Origin: JAEUIA01 sp034440255
GTDB taxonomy: Bacteria > Planctomycetota > UBA1135 > GCA-002686595
Assembly (NCBI GenBank): GCA_034440255.1
Contig: JAWXBU010000100.1
Location: 1 to 16,348 of the forward strand
Length of the DNA: 16,348 nt
Reading direction: 5' to 3'
The notes beneath the pieces are model-generated. The model had not been told where the DNA came from, made no database searches, and saw nothing but the letters and a program-made list of their open reading frames with translations. The translations under genes were made by a program, and so were the position numbers. Positions 1 to 7,711 of this stretch are shown piece after piece (the first letter of the stretch is position 1; the number at the start of each line of letters is the position of its first letter).

Positions 1-277
1 ATTCGAGGATGCGCACGGGCACGCCCCAGTCGCGAGCGACATCGACGAACGCGAGCCGGCGGCGCTCTTCCTTGAAGCTCGCGTCGATGAGAACGCGACA
101 GCCGCGGAACAAGCTCTCGCGTGCGCGCGCCAGGGCGTCGGATCTGGTCTCGAATGCGACCGACCGCGTGTGCGTGCGCCTCGAGATCGGCCCGACCGGC
201 GAGCCGCTCTTCCGCGAATCGAATTCTGCCTCGTGCGAGGTCGTGACCGTCCGCTCCTGATCCGCGCTGAAGCGCAC
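1..277 (-). CDS. Partial predicted P-loop kinase (AAA_33-like) fragment, possibly degenerate
   Basis: This minus-strand reading frame is open from the left edge and has no stop up to the end of the neighbouring gene. Its last stretch contains VLIDASFKEERRRLAF followed by a GVPVRILE strand. The pattern of a strand ending in D-A-S/T-F, an Arg-rich helix and a G-V-P strand is typical of the middle of AAA_33-type predicted kinases, often fused to aminoglycoside-phosphotransferase-like domains. A Walker A loop (GxxGxGKS/T) is expected about 70 residues before the DASF motif, near position 300, but I find none in any minus frame there. The only in-frame start I see is a GTG at 277 with no good ribosome site. 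So this may be a 5'-truncated remnant rather than an intact gene. Family assignment is by motif memory only. Confidence 0.42.
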   Translation of the reverse strand, partial: MRFSADQERTVTTSHEAEFDSRKSGSPVGPISRRTHTRSVAFETRSDALARARESLFRGCRVLIDASFKEERRRLAFVDVARDWGVPVRILE

Positions 278-333
278 CGAACGACGAGTTCCGGCGGCAG
301 CGGAGTCCTCGGCGAACTCGCGCGCGTCGACCC

Positions 334-1014
334 TCAGGAACGCAGAGCGCGCGGGAACAGAATGTTGTTCTCGATGTGGATGTGCTCCATGACTTCGCGC
401 TCGAGCTGCGCCAGTTCGACGTAGAGCGCACGCCAGGTCGTGCAGGCATCGGCGGGCGGCACGTAATCGTGCGCCAGCTTGCGCAGCTGCGCCAGGTTCT
501 CTCCGTGCTCGACGTGCTCGAGCTCCATCATCTGCACCGGCATCGAAGCCATGCGGCCGCGACCTTGCAGGAAGAGAGGGAATAGGACCTGCTCCTCCTT
601 CTGCATGTGCTCCTCGAGCGCGGAGGCGACGTGCTCGAGGTGCCGCGTCAAGCCGCGCGGGCACGAAGCCTTGTCCGCGTGAACGGTCTCCACCTTGCGC
701 GCCATCTCGATCACGTGGGGGAGCTGCTCGCGGTGGCCGGCGTGGAAACGCTCGAGCACGTGCGCGACGACTTCGTCGAGCGGCTTTCCGTCGAGGCGCG
801 TGAAGTCCTGCGTGCGCGCTTCCTCGACAGCCAGTTCGGAGAGGATCGTCTCCGTGGCGATCCCACCCGCCTGGCAGGCCGCGTCGAGCGCGACCTTGCC
901 ACGACAGCAGAAGTCGAGCCTGTGGCGGTTGAACACGCGGGTCGCTCCCGGGCGTGTCGTGGCGATCTCGGCCAGGGTGGTCTTCGTGGACAGGGTGTCA
1001 GGGGTCGGGCTCAT
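334..1014 (-). CDS. ric: RIC/ScdA/YtfE-type iron-sulfur cluster repair di-iron protein
   Basis: This 226-residue cytoplasmic protein repairs iron-sulfur clusters damaged by nitric oxide or oxidants. The N-terminal ScdA_N (DUF542) domain has the diagnostic FNRHRLDFCC motif, with adjacent Cys36-Cys37. A hemerythrin-like four-helix bundle follows. Its candidate di-iron ligands lie in AGHREQLPH, EEHMQKEEQVLFP, LEHVEHGENL and EHIHIENNILFP, matching the spaced His/Glu pattern of Escherichia coli YtfE. The length is normal for the family. I chose the ATG at 1014 because a GAGGA ribosome site lies just upstream; a longer start at 1044 is in frame but has no such support. The gene is transcribed away from the nar operon and shares its control region with an Rrf2-type regulator, which fits a nitric-oxide stress response. 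The iron-binding family is clear; the exact repair target is inferred. Confidence 0.93.
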   Translation of the reverse strand: MSPTPDTLSTKTTLAEIATTRPGATRVFNRHRLDFCCRGKVALDAACQAGGIATETILSELAVEEARTQDFTRLDGKPLDEVVAHVLERFHAGHREQLPHVIEMARKVETVHADKASCPRGLTRHLEHVASALEEHMQKEEQVLFPLFLQGRGRMASMPVQMMELEHVEHGENLAQLRKLAHDYVPPADACTTWRALYVELAQLEREVMEHIHIENNILFPRALRS

Positions 1015-1200
1015 GGCAGTCCTCAGGATGGCGGTAGTGCGCAAGTCCTTGCCTGGCGCTCACTTCCGAAATCGCGCTCGGATCGGTGCTCAGGGCTGGA
1101 CAGGCTGGGGTCGAAAAGAAACACTAGATATCAGAGATAGAGCATATCTCGGATGGCGTTGATTAGTAGAGTAGCCCCGAACGCCGCGTTCCACAATCAC
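1015..1200. promoter_or_regulatory. Divergent control region between ric and the Rrf2-regulator/nar operon
   Basis: This is the only intergenic stretch here between oppositely oriented start sites, so it must hold the promoters for ric (leftward) and for the nar operon (rightward). Its centre, about 1110-1170, is visibly AT-rich compared with the GC-rich surroundings, as expected for promoters. I see no convincing sigma-70 -35/-10 pair on either strand and no clean FNR/DNR box (TTGAT-N4-ATCAA); TTGATT near 1159 lacks its partner half. An inverted repeat inside the region is listed separately. A longer in-frame start for the regulator at 1153 would shorten this region. Confidence 0.7.
1134..1150. 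promoter_or_regulatory. Candidate operator: inverted repeat GAGATA-N5-TATCTC
   Basis: Perfect 6-bp arms GAGATA (1134-1139) and TATCTC (1145-1150) are separated by five bases. A second, overlapping pair AGATAT (1126-1131) and ATATCT (1144-1149) shares the right arm. Rrf2 dimers bind short dyads of this size, and NsrR half-sites in proteobacteria and bacilli often contain AGAT. The spacing does not match the published NsrR consensus as I remember it. The site lies about 50 bases before the likely regulator start and about 120 before ric, so autoregulation and co-control of ric are plausible. The function is inferred. Confidence 0.4.
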
Positions 1201-1689
1201 ATGCTGACCCAAACCACCGAGCTGGCCCTGCGCGCCCTGATCTACCTCGGACTCTCCGAGCTGAAGGATGCCGTGCCACCGAAGCGCCTCGCCGAGACGC
1301 TCGGCTGCTCGCCGACGTACCTCGGCAAGACCTTGGGCCTGTTGGTGAAGGCGGATCTGTTGAGGTCGGTGCGCGGCGCGCGTGGGGGAGTCGTCCTGGC
1401 CCGCGATCCGAAGACGATCACGCTCCTCGCGGTGGTCGAGGCTTGCCAAGGAACGTTGGTCGGGGATTTCTGCCGCACGGAGAAGCTCAAGGAGATCGGC
1501 GTGCCCTGTCGCTTCCACGAAGTGATGGCCACGCTGCACGCTCAACTCGTCAAGACGTTGTCCGGCTGCACTCTCGCGGAGCTCTTGGAGTGTCCGCTGC
1601 CTGTCACGCGCAACAAGCGCACGTCCGTGGCCTGCAAGATGAAGTTCGAAGGCGCCGAGGCGTTGTTCGACGCGGCGCAGGGCCGCTGA
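1201..1689 (+). CDS. Rrf2-family transcriptional regulator, NsrR-like
   Basis: This 162-residue protein opens with MLTQTTELALRALIYL, the standard Rrf2 N-terminus. A winged helix-turn-helix follows (PPKRLAETLGCSPTYLGKTL, then the wing RSVRGARGGVVLARDP). I chose the ATG at 1201 because family members start exactly here. An upstream in-frame ATG at 1153 would add 16 unconserved residues; neither has a strong ribosome site. Cys82, Cys91 and Cys103 sit in the region that carries the iron-sulfur ligands of NsrR and IscR, but the Cys91-x11-Cys103 spacing differs from both. The downstream SGCTLAELL stretch resembles the NsrR C-terminal region. Position at the head of the nar operon and divergent from ric suggests a nitric-oxide or redox sensor controlling both. 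The family is certain; the effector is inferred. Confidence 0.9.
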   Translation: MLTQTTELALRALIYLGLSELKDAVPPKRLAETLGCSPTYLGKTLGLLVKADLLRSVRGARGGVVLARDPKTITLLAVVEACQGTLVGDFCRTEKLKEIGVPCRFHEVMATLHAQLVKTLSGCTLAELLECPLPVTRNKRTSVACKMKFEGAEALFDAAQGR

Positions 1690-1702
1690 ACGGGAGTTCG
1701 TC

Positions 1703-3304
1703 ATGGTTTCTTCCGCATCCTCAAATCAGACAACAAAGATCCGAAATACGTCTAATGTCCTCAAAACCGGCCCGCTCGCCGCCTGGGACCCCGAAGATGC
1801 CGCTCAGTGGGCCGCCGGCGGGAAGCGCACGGCCGTCCGCAACCTGCTCGTGTCGATCCCCGCATTGTCCTGCGCCTTCGCGGTGTGGATGTTCTGGTCG
1901 ATCATCGTCGTGCAGATGCAGAAGCTCGGCTTCCGCTTCGACGCCGATCCCGGCCGCAACACGCAGCTCTTCTACACGCTGACCGCCATCGCCGGGCTCT
2001 CGGGCGCCACGTTGCGCATCCCGAGTTCGTTCCTGGTCTCGCTCGCGGGCGGTCGCAACGTCGTTGCGCTCACTACGGCGCTCCTGCTCTTGCCCGCGCT
2101 GGGCACCGGCATCGCGCTCTCGAATCCGAACACGAGCTACGGCGTGTTCACCGTGCTGGCGGCGCTCTCGGGTTTCGGTGGGGGAGCGTTCGCATCGTCG
2201 ATGTCGAACATCAGCTTCTTCTTCCCGAAGCGCATGCAGGGTCTGGCGCTGGGCTTGAACGCGGGCCTCGGCAACCTGGGCGTGAGTTTGATGCAGGTGC
2301 TGCTGCCCTGGGCGATGACCTTCGCTGTGTTCGGCGCGCTGAGCGGCGAGCCGCGCGCGCTGGCCGGGAAGTCCGTGTGGATCCAGAACTGCGGGCTCGT
2401 GTGGGTGCCGATCCTCGCCGTGCTCGCCATCGTCGCCTGGTTCGCGATGGACACGCTGCCGCAGCACCGCACGGCCAAGACGCCGGTCGCGATCGCGCGC
2501 ATGGGCTGGCTCCTCCTCCTCGGTCTCGCAGCGAGTGGACTCGGTTCGTACCTGCTCGTCGGACTGGGCTGGAGCATGTGGTTCGTCCTCCCCTTCACGA
2601 TCGTCGTGACGCTCGCTGCGATGCGCTTCCTCACGCCCGCGAGCGTGCAGCAGAACCTCTCGAAGCAGTTCGCGATCTTCTCGAACAAGCACAACTGGTC
2701 GATGACCTGGCTGTACGTGATGACCTTCGGGTCGTTCATCGGGTACTCGGCTGCGTTCCCGAAGCTCATCCAGGACGTGTTCGGATTCCTGCCTGACGGC
2801 ACCCCGAATCCCAACGCGCCGAGTCCGTTCGCCTACGCGTGGCTGGGTCCGCTCCTAGGTTCGGCCGTACGCCCCGTCGGAGGTTGGCTGTCGGACAAAC
2901 TCGGCGGCGCGCGCGTCACGCAGTGGTCGACGGTCGTGATGGTGGGCGCTGCGCTCGGCGTGGCGTGGGCCATCCAACGCGCGGACACCGCACCGCATCC
3001 CGAGGAACACTTCGGGGCCTTTCTGGCGCTGTTCCTGCTGCTCTTCGTGTGCACCGGAGTCGGCAATGGTTCGACGTTCCGCATGATCCCGGTGATCTTC
3101 TCGAAGGATCAAGCGGGCCCGGTCCTCGGCTGGACGTCGGCGATCGCGGCCTACGGCGCGTTCGTCATCCCGCAGGTGTTCGGTGCACAGATCAAGGCCG
3201 GGACGCCGCACCACGCGCTGTACGCGTTCGCCATCTACTACACGACTTGTCTGGGCCTGAACTGGTGGCTCTACGCGCGGAAGGGGGCGGAAAAGCCGTG
3301 CTGA
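1703..3304 (+). CDS. narK: NarK2-like MFS nitrate/nitrite transporter
   Basis: This 533-residue inner-membrane protein of the nitrate/nitrite porter (NNP) family probably exchanges nitrate for nitrite. Residues 24-75 contain the N-terminal block of denitrifier NarK2-type proteins (WDPEDAAQWA, then PALSCAFAVWMFWS). Arg105 in TLRIPSS matches the substrate-binding Arg89 of E. coli NarK. The NNP signatures GFGGGAFASSMSNISFFFPK and GVGNGSTFRMIPVIF are both intact, and Arg390 in AVRPVGGW is a candidate for the second substrate arginine. Residues about 266-311 hold two additional hydrophobic segments compared with 12-helix E. coli NarK, suggesting 14 helices. GGGAG-like sequence at 1692-1696 is the ribosome site, 13 bases after the regulator stop. 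The N-terminal 22 residues are Ser/Thr/Asn-rich and lower in GC than the rest. Confidence 0.93.
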   Translation: MVSSASSNQTTKIRNTSNVLKTGPLAAWDPEDAAQWAAGGKRTAVRNLLVSIPALSCAFAVWMFWSIIVVQMQKLGFRFDADPGRNTQLFYTLTAIAGLSGATLRIPSSFLVSLAGGRNVVALTTALLLLPALGTGIALSNPNTSYGVFTVLAALSGFGGGAFASSMSNISFFFPKRMQGLALGLNAGLGNLGVSLMQVLLPWAMTFAVFGALSGEPRALAGKSVWIQNCGLVWVPILAVLAIVAWFAMDTLPQHRTAKTPVAIARMGWLLLLGLAASGLGSYLLVGLGWSMWFVLPFTIVVTLAAMRFLTPASVQQNLSKQFAIFSNKHNWSMTWLYVMTFGSFIGYSAAFPKLIQDVFGFLPDGTPNPNAPSPFAYAWLGPLLGSAVRPVGGWLSDKLGGARVTQWSTVVMVGAALGVAWAIQRADTAPHPEEHFGAFLALFLLLFVCTGVGNGSTFRMIPVIFSKDQAGPVLGWTSAIAAYGAFVIPQVFGAQIKAGTPHHALYAFAIYYTTCLGLNWWLYARKGAEKPC

Positions 3305-4065
3305 GGAGAACTTCGCTCTGCATCGCCTCCCTGTGGGTGATCGTTTCGCTCGACGCGCACGCTCAAGCCCCGAGCGCCGGCGCGCCGGACACGGCCGCGC
3401 GCTCGTACTTCAGTCGTTGCACGGGCTGTCACACGATCGGCAAGGGCGCCTTGACCGGTCCCGACCTCGCTCGCGCTCTGACCTGGCAGCCGGCCGACCT
3501 GCGCGCCGCGATCGTGCGCATGCAGGACCGGACCGGTCCGATCGCGCCGACCGACGTGGACGCGCTGGTCCTGTTCCTGAAGGACGAGCAGCGCGACGCC
3601 CGCGTCGCGCTCGAGGAGGCTCGCATCGCCGCGCAGTTCGCCGTCGAACTCGATCCGCCCTCGGCGGACTTGGGTCGCGAGCTCTTCTTCGGCCGTGAGG
3701 CCTTCCAAAATGGCGGTACGGCCTGCGTCGCCTGCCATCACTTCGCGGACGAAGGCGGCGGTTCGCTCGGTCCTGACTTGAACGGCGTGTTCGCGCGCAT
3801 GGGCCGTCAGGGCCTCGTCGCCGCGACCGAGAATCCGGCCTTCAAGGTGATGGGTCCGATGTACCGCGAGCGGCCGGTGACGCGACAAGAAGCGCTGCAC
3901 CTCGTGCGCTACCTCGAGGTGACCGATCACGGCGCGGTGAAGCGCGCGGGCATTCCGTGGCTTCCCGCGAGCGGGCTCGTCGTCTTCGCGCTTGGCTTCG
4001 TCTTGATGTTCACGCGCCGGCTCGTGCCGCGCGGCGCTCGTTCGAGGAAAGAGGTTCGGTCATGA
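3298..4065 (+). CDS. Membrane-anchored diheme cytochrome c (NarC-like)
   Basis: This protein of about 255 residues starts at a GTG that overlaps the end of narK by seven bases; the frame stays open upstream, but a signal peptide begins exactly here (LRRTSLCIASLWVIVSLDAHAQA). Two c-type haem motifs follow, CTGCH (41-45) and CVACH (143-147), each in its own small cytochrome domain. Met75 and the Met residues near FKVMGPMYRE are candidate axial ligands. A C-terminal membrane helix (about 219-238, LPASGLVVFALGFVLMF) and a basic tail fix it with haems in the periplasm and tail in the cytoplasm. The next gene, narG, starts in the ATGA overlap. In Thermus, a diheme NarC is encoded directly before narG and belongs to the reductase complex; a similar role as electron donor or acceptor is inferred here. 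Confidence 0.88.
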   Translation: MLRRTSLCIASLWVIVSLDAHAQAPSAGAPDTAARSYFSRCTGCHTIGKGALTGPDLARALTWQPADLRAAIVRMQDRTGPIAPTDVDALVLFLKDEQRDARVALEEARIAAQFAVELDPPSADLGRELFFGREAFQNGGTACVACHHFADEGGGSLGPDLNGVFARMGRQGLVAATENPAFKVMGPMYRERPVTRQEALHLVRYLEVTDHGAVKRAGIPWLPASGLVVFALGFVLMFTRRLVPRGARSRKEVRS

Positions 4066-7000
4066 GTTGGATCCAGGACATCTTTGATCCCAAACGTCGC
4101 TCTTGGGAGGACTTCTACCGCAACCGCTGGTCGTCGGACCGTATCGTGCGCAGCACGCACGGCGTCAACTGCACCGGCGCGTGCTCGTGGAACATCCACG
4201 TCAAGAACGGGATCGTGACGTGGGAGATGCAGGCCCTGGACTACCCGGTGTTCGACCGGGCCATTCCGGCCTACGAACCGCGCGGCTGTCAGCGCGGGAT
4301 CTCCTACTCCTGGTACGTCTACAGTCCGCTGCGGGTGAAGTACCCGTACGCGCGCGGCGCCCTGCTCGACGTGTGGCGCGCGGCGAAGAAGCTCTCGAAC
4401 AACGATCCCGTCGCGGCGTGGCGCTCGATCCAGGACGACCCCGCGAAGCGCGCCGCGTATCAGAAAGCGCGCGGCAAGGGCGGGTTCCGGCGCATCTCCT
4501 GGACCGAAGCCAACGAGATCATGGCCGCCGCCAACGTGCACACGATCCAGCGCCACGGCTCCGACCGCATCGTCGGCTTCTCGCCGATCCCGGCGATGTC
4601 GATGGTGAGCTACGCCGCCGGCGCACGCTTCGTGCAACTCCTCGGCGGCGTGTCGATGTCGTTCTACGACTGGTACTGCGACCTGCCGCCGGCGAGCCCG
4701 GAGGTGTGGGGCGAACAGACCGACGTGGCCGAGAGCGCGGATTGGTTCCACTCCGATTTCGTCGCCGTCGTCGGCAGCAACGTCTTGATGACGCGCACGC
4801 CCGATGCGCACTTCCTCGTCGAGGCGCGCCATCGCGGCGCCAAGGTCGTGGTGTTCTCTCCCGACTTCTCGCAGACGTCGAAGATCGCGGACGAGTGGGT
4901 TCCGATCCACCAGGGACAGGACGGCGCGTTCTGGATGGCGGTCGGCCACGTCATGCTGCGCGAGGCCTACATCGAGCGCGAAGTGCCGCACTTCGTCGAG
5001 TACCAGAAGCGCTACACCGACGCGCCGTTCCAGGTGAAGCTCGTGAAGCGCGCCGACGGCAACTTCGAAGCCGGTGCGCTGCTTCGCGCGAGCGATCTCG
5101 CGGACACGGCGGGCGAGGAGAACGCCGAGTGGAAGTTCTTCGTGCTCGACGAGCGCGGCGCCTTGCGCATGCCGCTCGGCACGGTCGGTCACCGCTGGCA
5201 GCACGAGAAGGGTCAGTGGAACCTCGAGCCGCGTGACGCGCAGGGCGAGGCGCTCGATCCGATCCTGCGCCTCGGTGATCGCGCGAGCGGCGAAGTGCAA
5301 GTGGCCTTCCCAGACTTCAGCGAAGGCGCCAGCGACTGCGTGCATGCTCGCGGCGTTCCGGCGCGATGCGTGAAAACCACGGACGGCGAAGTGTGGGTCA
5401 CGACCGGCTTCGAACTCTTGCTCTCGCAGTACGGCGTGAACCGCGGGCTGTCCGGCGCATGGGGCAGTGGCTACGAGGACGAGAGCGCGCCGTTCACCCC
5501 CGCGTGGCAGGAACGCTTCACCGGCGTCAAGGCCTCGGTCGCGCTGCGTTTCGCGCGCGAATGGACGCGCACGGCGGAGAAGAGCCATGGCCGTTGCAGC
5601 GTCATCATCGGCGCGGGCGCGAACCACTGGTACCACAACAACCTGATCTACCGCGCTGTCATCACGCCGCTGATCCTCGGGGGGTGCATCGGCAAGAACG
5701 GCGGGGGATTGAACCACTACGTCGGTCAGGAAAAGCTCGCGCCGCAGGCGTCGTGGGCGCCGATCGCGTTCGCGACCGACTGGGGCGGACCGCCGCGGCT
5801 GCAGAACTCGCCGTCGTTCCACTACATGAACTCCGACCAGTGGCGCTACGACGGCAGCTTCCGCGAGATGTGTCCGGTCGCGCACGGCGAGCATCCGCTC
5901 GCCCACGGTCACACGGCCGACAAACAAGCGCTCGCCGTGCGTCTCGGCTGGCTGCCGTGTTTTCCGCAGTTCACCGAGCCCAATCGCGAGGTCGTCGGCG
6001 AAGCGCGTCAGAACGGCGCCACTACGGATGCGGCCATCGTCGGCCGCGTCGTCGAGCGCCTGAAGCAGGGCTCGCTGAAATTCGCGATGGAGGACCCCGA
6101 CGCGCCGCGTTCGTGGCCGCGCGTGTTCTACATCTGGCGCGGCAACGCGCTCCTGTCCTCGGCCAAGGGTCACGAATACTTCCTCAAGCACTATCTCGGC
6201 ACGCACCACAACGTCATCGCCTCCGAGCGCGCCAAGGACGAAGTGAAGGAGGTCGTATGGCACGAGAAGATCGAGCACGGCAAGTTCGATCTGGTCGTCG
6301 ACCTGAACTTCCGCATGGACAGTTCGGCGCTGTACTCGGACATCGTTCTCCCGGCCGCGACCTACTACGAGAAGAACGACCTCAACTCGACGGACATGCA
6401 CACGTTCATCCACCCGCTGCAGCCCGCGGTGCAGCCGTGTTGGGAGTCGAAGAGCGACTGGGACATCTTCGAGAAGCTCGCCGAGCACACGGCGAACCTG
6501 GCCAAGACGCACTTGCGCGAGCCCGTCGACGACATCGTCGCCACGCCGCTTCTGCACGACACGCCAGCCGAGATCGCGCAACCCTCGATCAAGGACTGGC
6601 GCAAGGGCGAGTGCGAGGCGATCCCGGGCAAGACGATGCCGAATCTGACCGTCGTGCGCCGCGACTACACGCTCGTGCACCAGAAGTTCGTCTCGCTCGG
6701 ACGCAACTTCCGCGACAAGGGGCTCGGCGTGCACGGCACGACGTACGACGTGTCGGACCTGTACGACGCCTACCTCGAGACGCACCCGACCGAGACGTGG
6801 GGCGGCAAGACCTATCCCTCCTTGCGCGCGGACAAGAGCGTGTGCGAAGCGATCCTGCACTTCGCGGCCGAGACGAACGGTGAGCTCGCGTATCGCGCGT
6901 TCCAGTCCGAATCGAAGAAGACCGGCCGCGATCACACGCACCTGGCGGCGGCGAATCGAGCTGTACGGATCTCCTTCGACGACATCATCAGCCAGCCGCG

Positions 7001-7688
7001 AAGGGTGCTCACGACGCCCTACTGGACAGGGATCACGAACGGTTCGCGCACCTACTCGTCGTACTGTCAGAACGTCGAGGAGCTGATCCCTTGGCGCACC
7101 CTCACCGGGCGGCAGCACTACTACCTCGACCACGAGGCCTACCGCGCCTTCGGCGAGAACCTGCCGACCTTCAAGCCGCGACCCGACGCGAGTGTCACTC
7201 ACGACTTGGTCCACTCGCGCAAGCACAGTGGTTCGCTCGTCCTCAACTACCTGACGCCGCACGGCAAGTGGCACATCCACTCGACCTACGGCGACACGCT
7301 GCGCATGAAGACGCTCTCGCGCGGCATCGATCCGGTGTGGCTCAACGACAAGGACGCCGAAGCTCACGGCATCGCCGACAACGACTGGATCGAGATGTTC
7401 AACGACCACGGCGTCGTCTGCACGCGCGCCGTCGTCAGCGCGCGCATCCCGCGCGGCCTGTGCTTCCTCTACCACGCGCCCGAACGCACGTTGTCGGTTC
7501 CGAAATCGCCCGAGCGCGGCAACCGGCGCGCCGGGGGACACAACAGCCTCACGCGCGTGCGCCTGAAGCCGCTGTTCATGATCGGCGGCTACGGCCAATT
7601 CACTTACGCCTTCAACTACTGGGGCCCTCAGGGCGTGAATCGCGACACCTACGTCGTCGTGAAGCGCCTCGACAACCCGCAATTCTAG
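4062..7688 (+). CDS. narG: Respiratory nitrate reductase alpha subunit NarG
   Basis: This 1208-residue molybdo-bis-MGD subunit reduces nitrate to nitrite. His33, Cys37, Cys41 (HGVNCTGACSW) and Cys76 (YEPRGCQRG) are the FS0 [4Fe-4S] ligands. The molybdenum-ligand aspartate lies in SFYDWYCDLPP near residue 203, followed by EVWGEQTDVAESADW, all as in E. coli NarG. The C-terminal cofactor-binding domain ends with GGYGQFTYAFNYWGPQG. The N-terminus (DPKRRSWEDFYRNRW) aligns with the start of cytoplasmic E. coli NarG and lacks a twin-arginine signal, so the active site should face the cytoplasm. The ATG is chosen by family alignment, by the AGAGG site at 4050-4054 and by the four-base overlap with the preceding cytochrome; an upstream in-frame start would only add residues from the other frame. 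The length is close to the usual 1220-1250. Confidence 0.98.
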   Translation: MSWIQDIFDPKRRSWEDFYRNRWSSDRIVRSTHGVNCTGACSWNIHVKNGIVTWEMQALDYPVFDRAIPAYEPRGCQRGISYSWYVYSPLRVKYPYARGALLDVWRAAKKLSNNDPVAAWRSIQDDPAKRAAYQKARGKGGFRRISWTEANEIMAAANVHTIQRHGSDRIVGFSPIPAMSMVSYAAGARFVQLLGGVSMSFYDWYCDLPPASPEVWGEQTDVAESADWFHSDFVAVVGSNVLMTRTPDAHFLVEARHRGAKVVVFSPDFSQTSKIADEWVPIHQGQDGAFWMAVGHVMLREAYIEREVPHFVEYQKRYTDAPFQVKLVKRADGNFEAGALLRASDLADTAGEENAEWKFFVLDERGALRMPLGTVGHRWQHEKGQWNLEPRDAQGEALDPILRLGDRASGEVQVAFPDFSEGASDCVHARGVPARCVKTTDGEVWVTTGFELLLSQYGVNRGLSGAWGSGYEDESAPFTPAWQERFTGVKASVALRFAREWTRTAEKSHGRCSVIIGAGANHWYHNNLIYRAVITPLILGGCIGKNGGGLNHYVGQEKLAPQASWAPIAFATDWGGPPRLQNSPSFHYMNSDQWRYDGSFREMCPVAHGEHPLAHGHTADKQALAVRLGWLPCFPQFTEPNREVVGEARQNGATTDAAIVGRVVERLKQGSLKFAMEDPDAPRSWPRVFYIWRGNALLSSAKGHEYFLKHYLGTHHNVIASERAKDEVKEVVWHEKIEHGKFDLVVDLNFRMDSSALYSDIVLPAATYYEKNDLNSTDMHTFIHPLQPAVQPCWESKSDWDIFEKLAEHTANLAKTHLREPVDDIVATPLLHDTPAEIAQPSIKDWRKGECEAIPGKTMPNLTVVRRDYTLVHQKFVSLGRNFRDKGLGVHGTTYDVSDLYDAYLETHPTETWGGKTYPSLRADKSVCEAILHFAAETNGELAYRAFQSESKKTGRDHTHLAAANRAVRISFDDIISQPRRVLTTPYWTGITNGSRTYSSYCQNVEELIPWRTLTGRQHYYLDHEAYRAFGENLPTFKPRPDASVTHDLVHSRKHSGSLVLNYLTPHGKWHIHSTYGDTLRMKTLSRGIDPVWLNDKDAEAHGIADNDWIEMFNDHGVVCTRAVVSARIPRGLCFLYHAPERTLSVPKSPERGNRRAGGHNSLTRVRLKPLFMIGGYGQFTYAFNYWGPQGVNRDTYVVVKRLDNPQF

Positions 7689-7711
7689 GGCACCGAAGAA
7701 AGCCAACCGCG

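Noticed and set aside
1158..1175. FNR/DNR-like half site TTGATT upstream of the regulator
   Set aside because: The matching ATCAA half at the right spacing is absent.
7689..7711. Possible missing gene or regulatory element in the largest gap between the structural nar genes
   Set aside because: Only 23 bases long; it holds a weak purine-rich stretch and nothing else.
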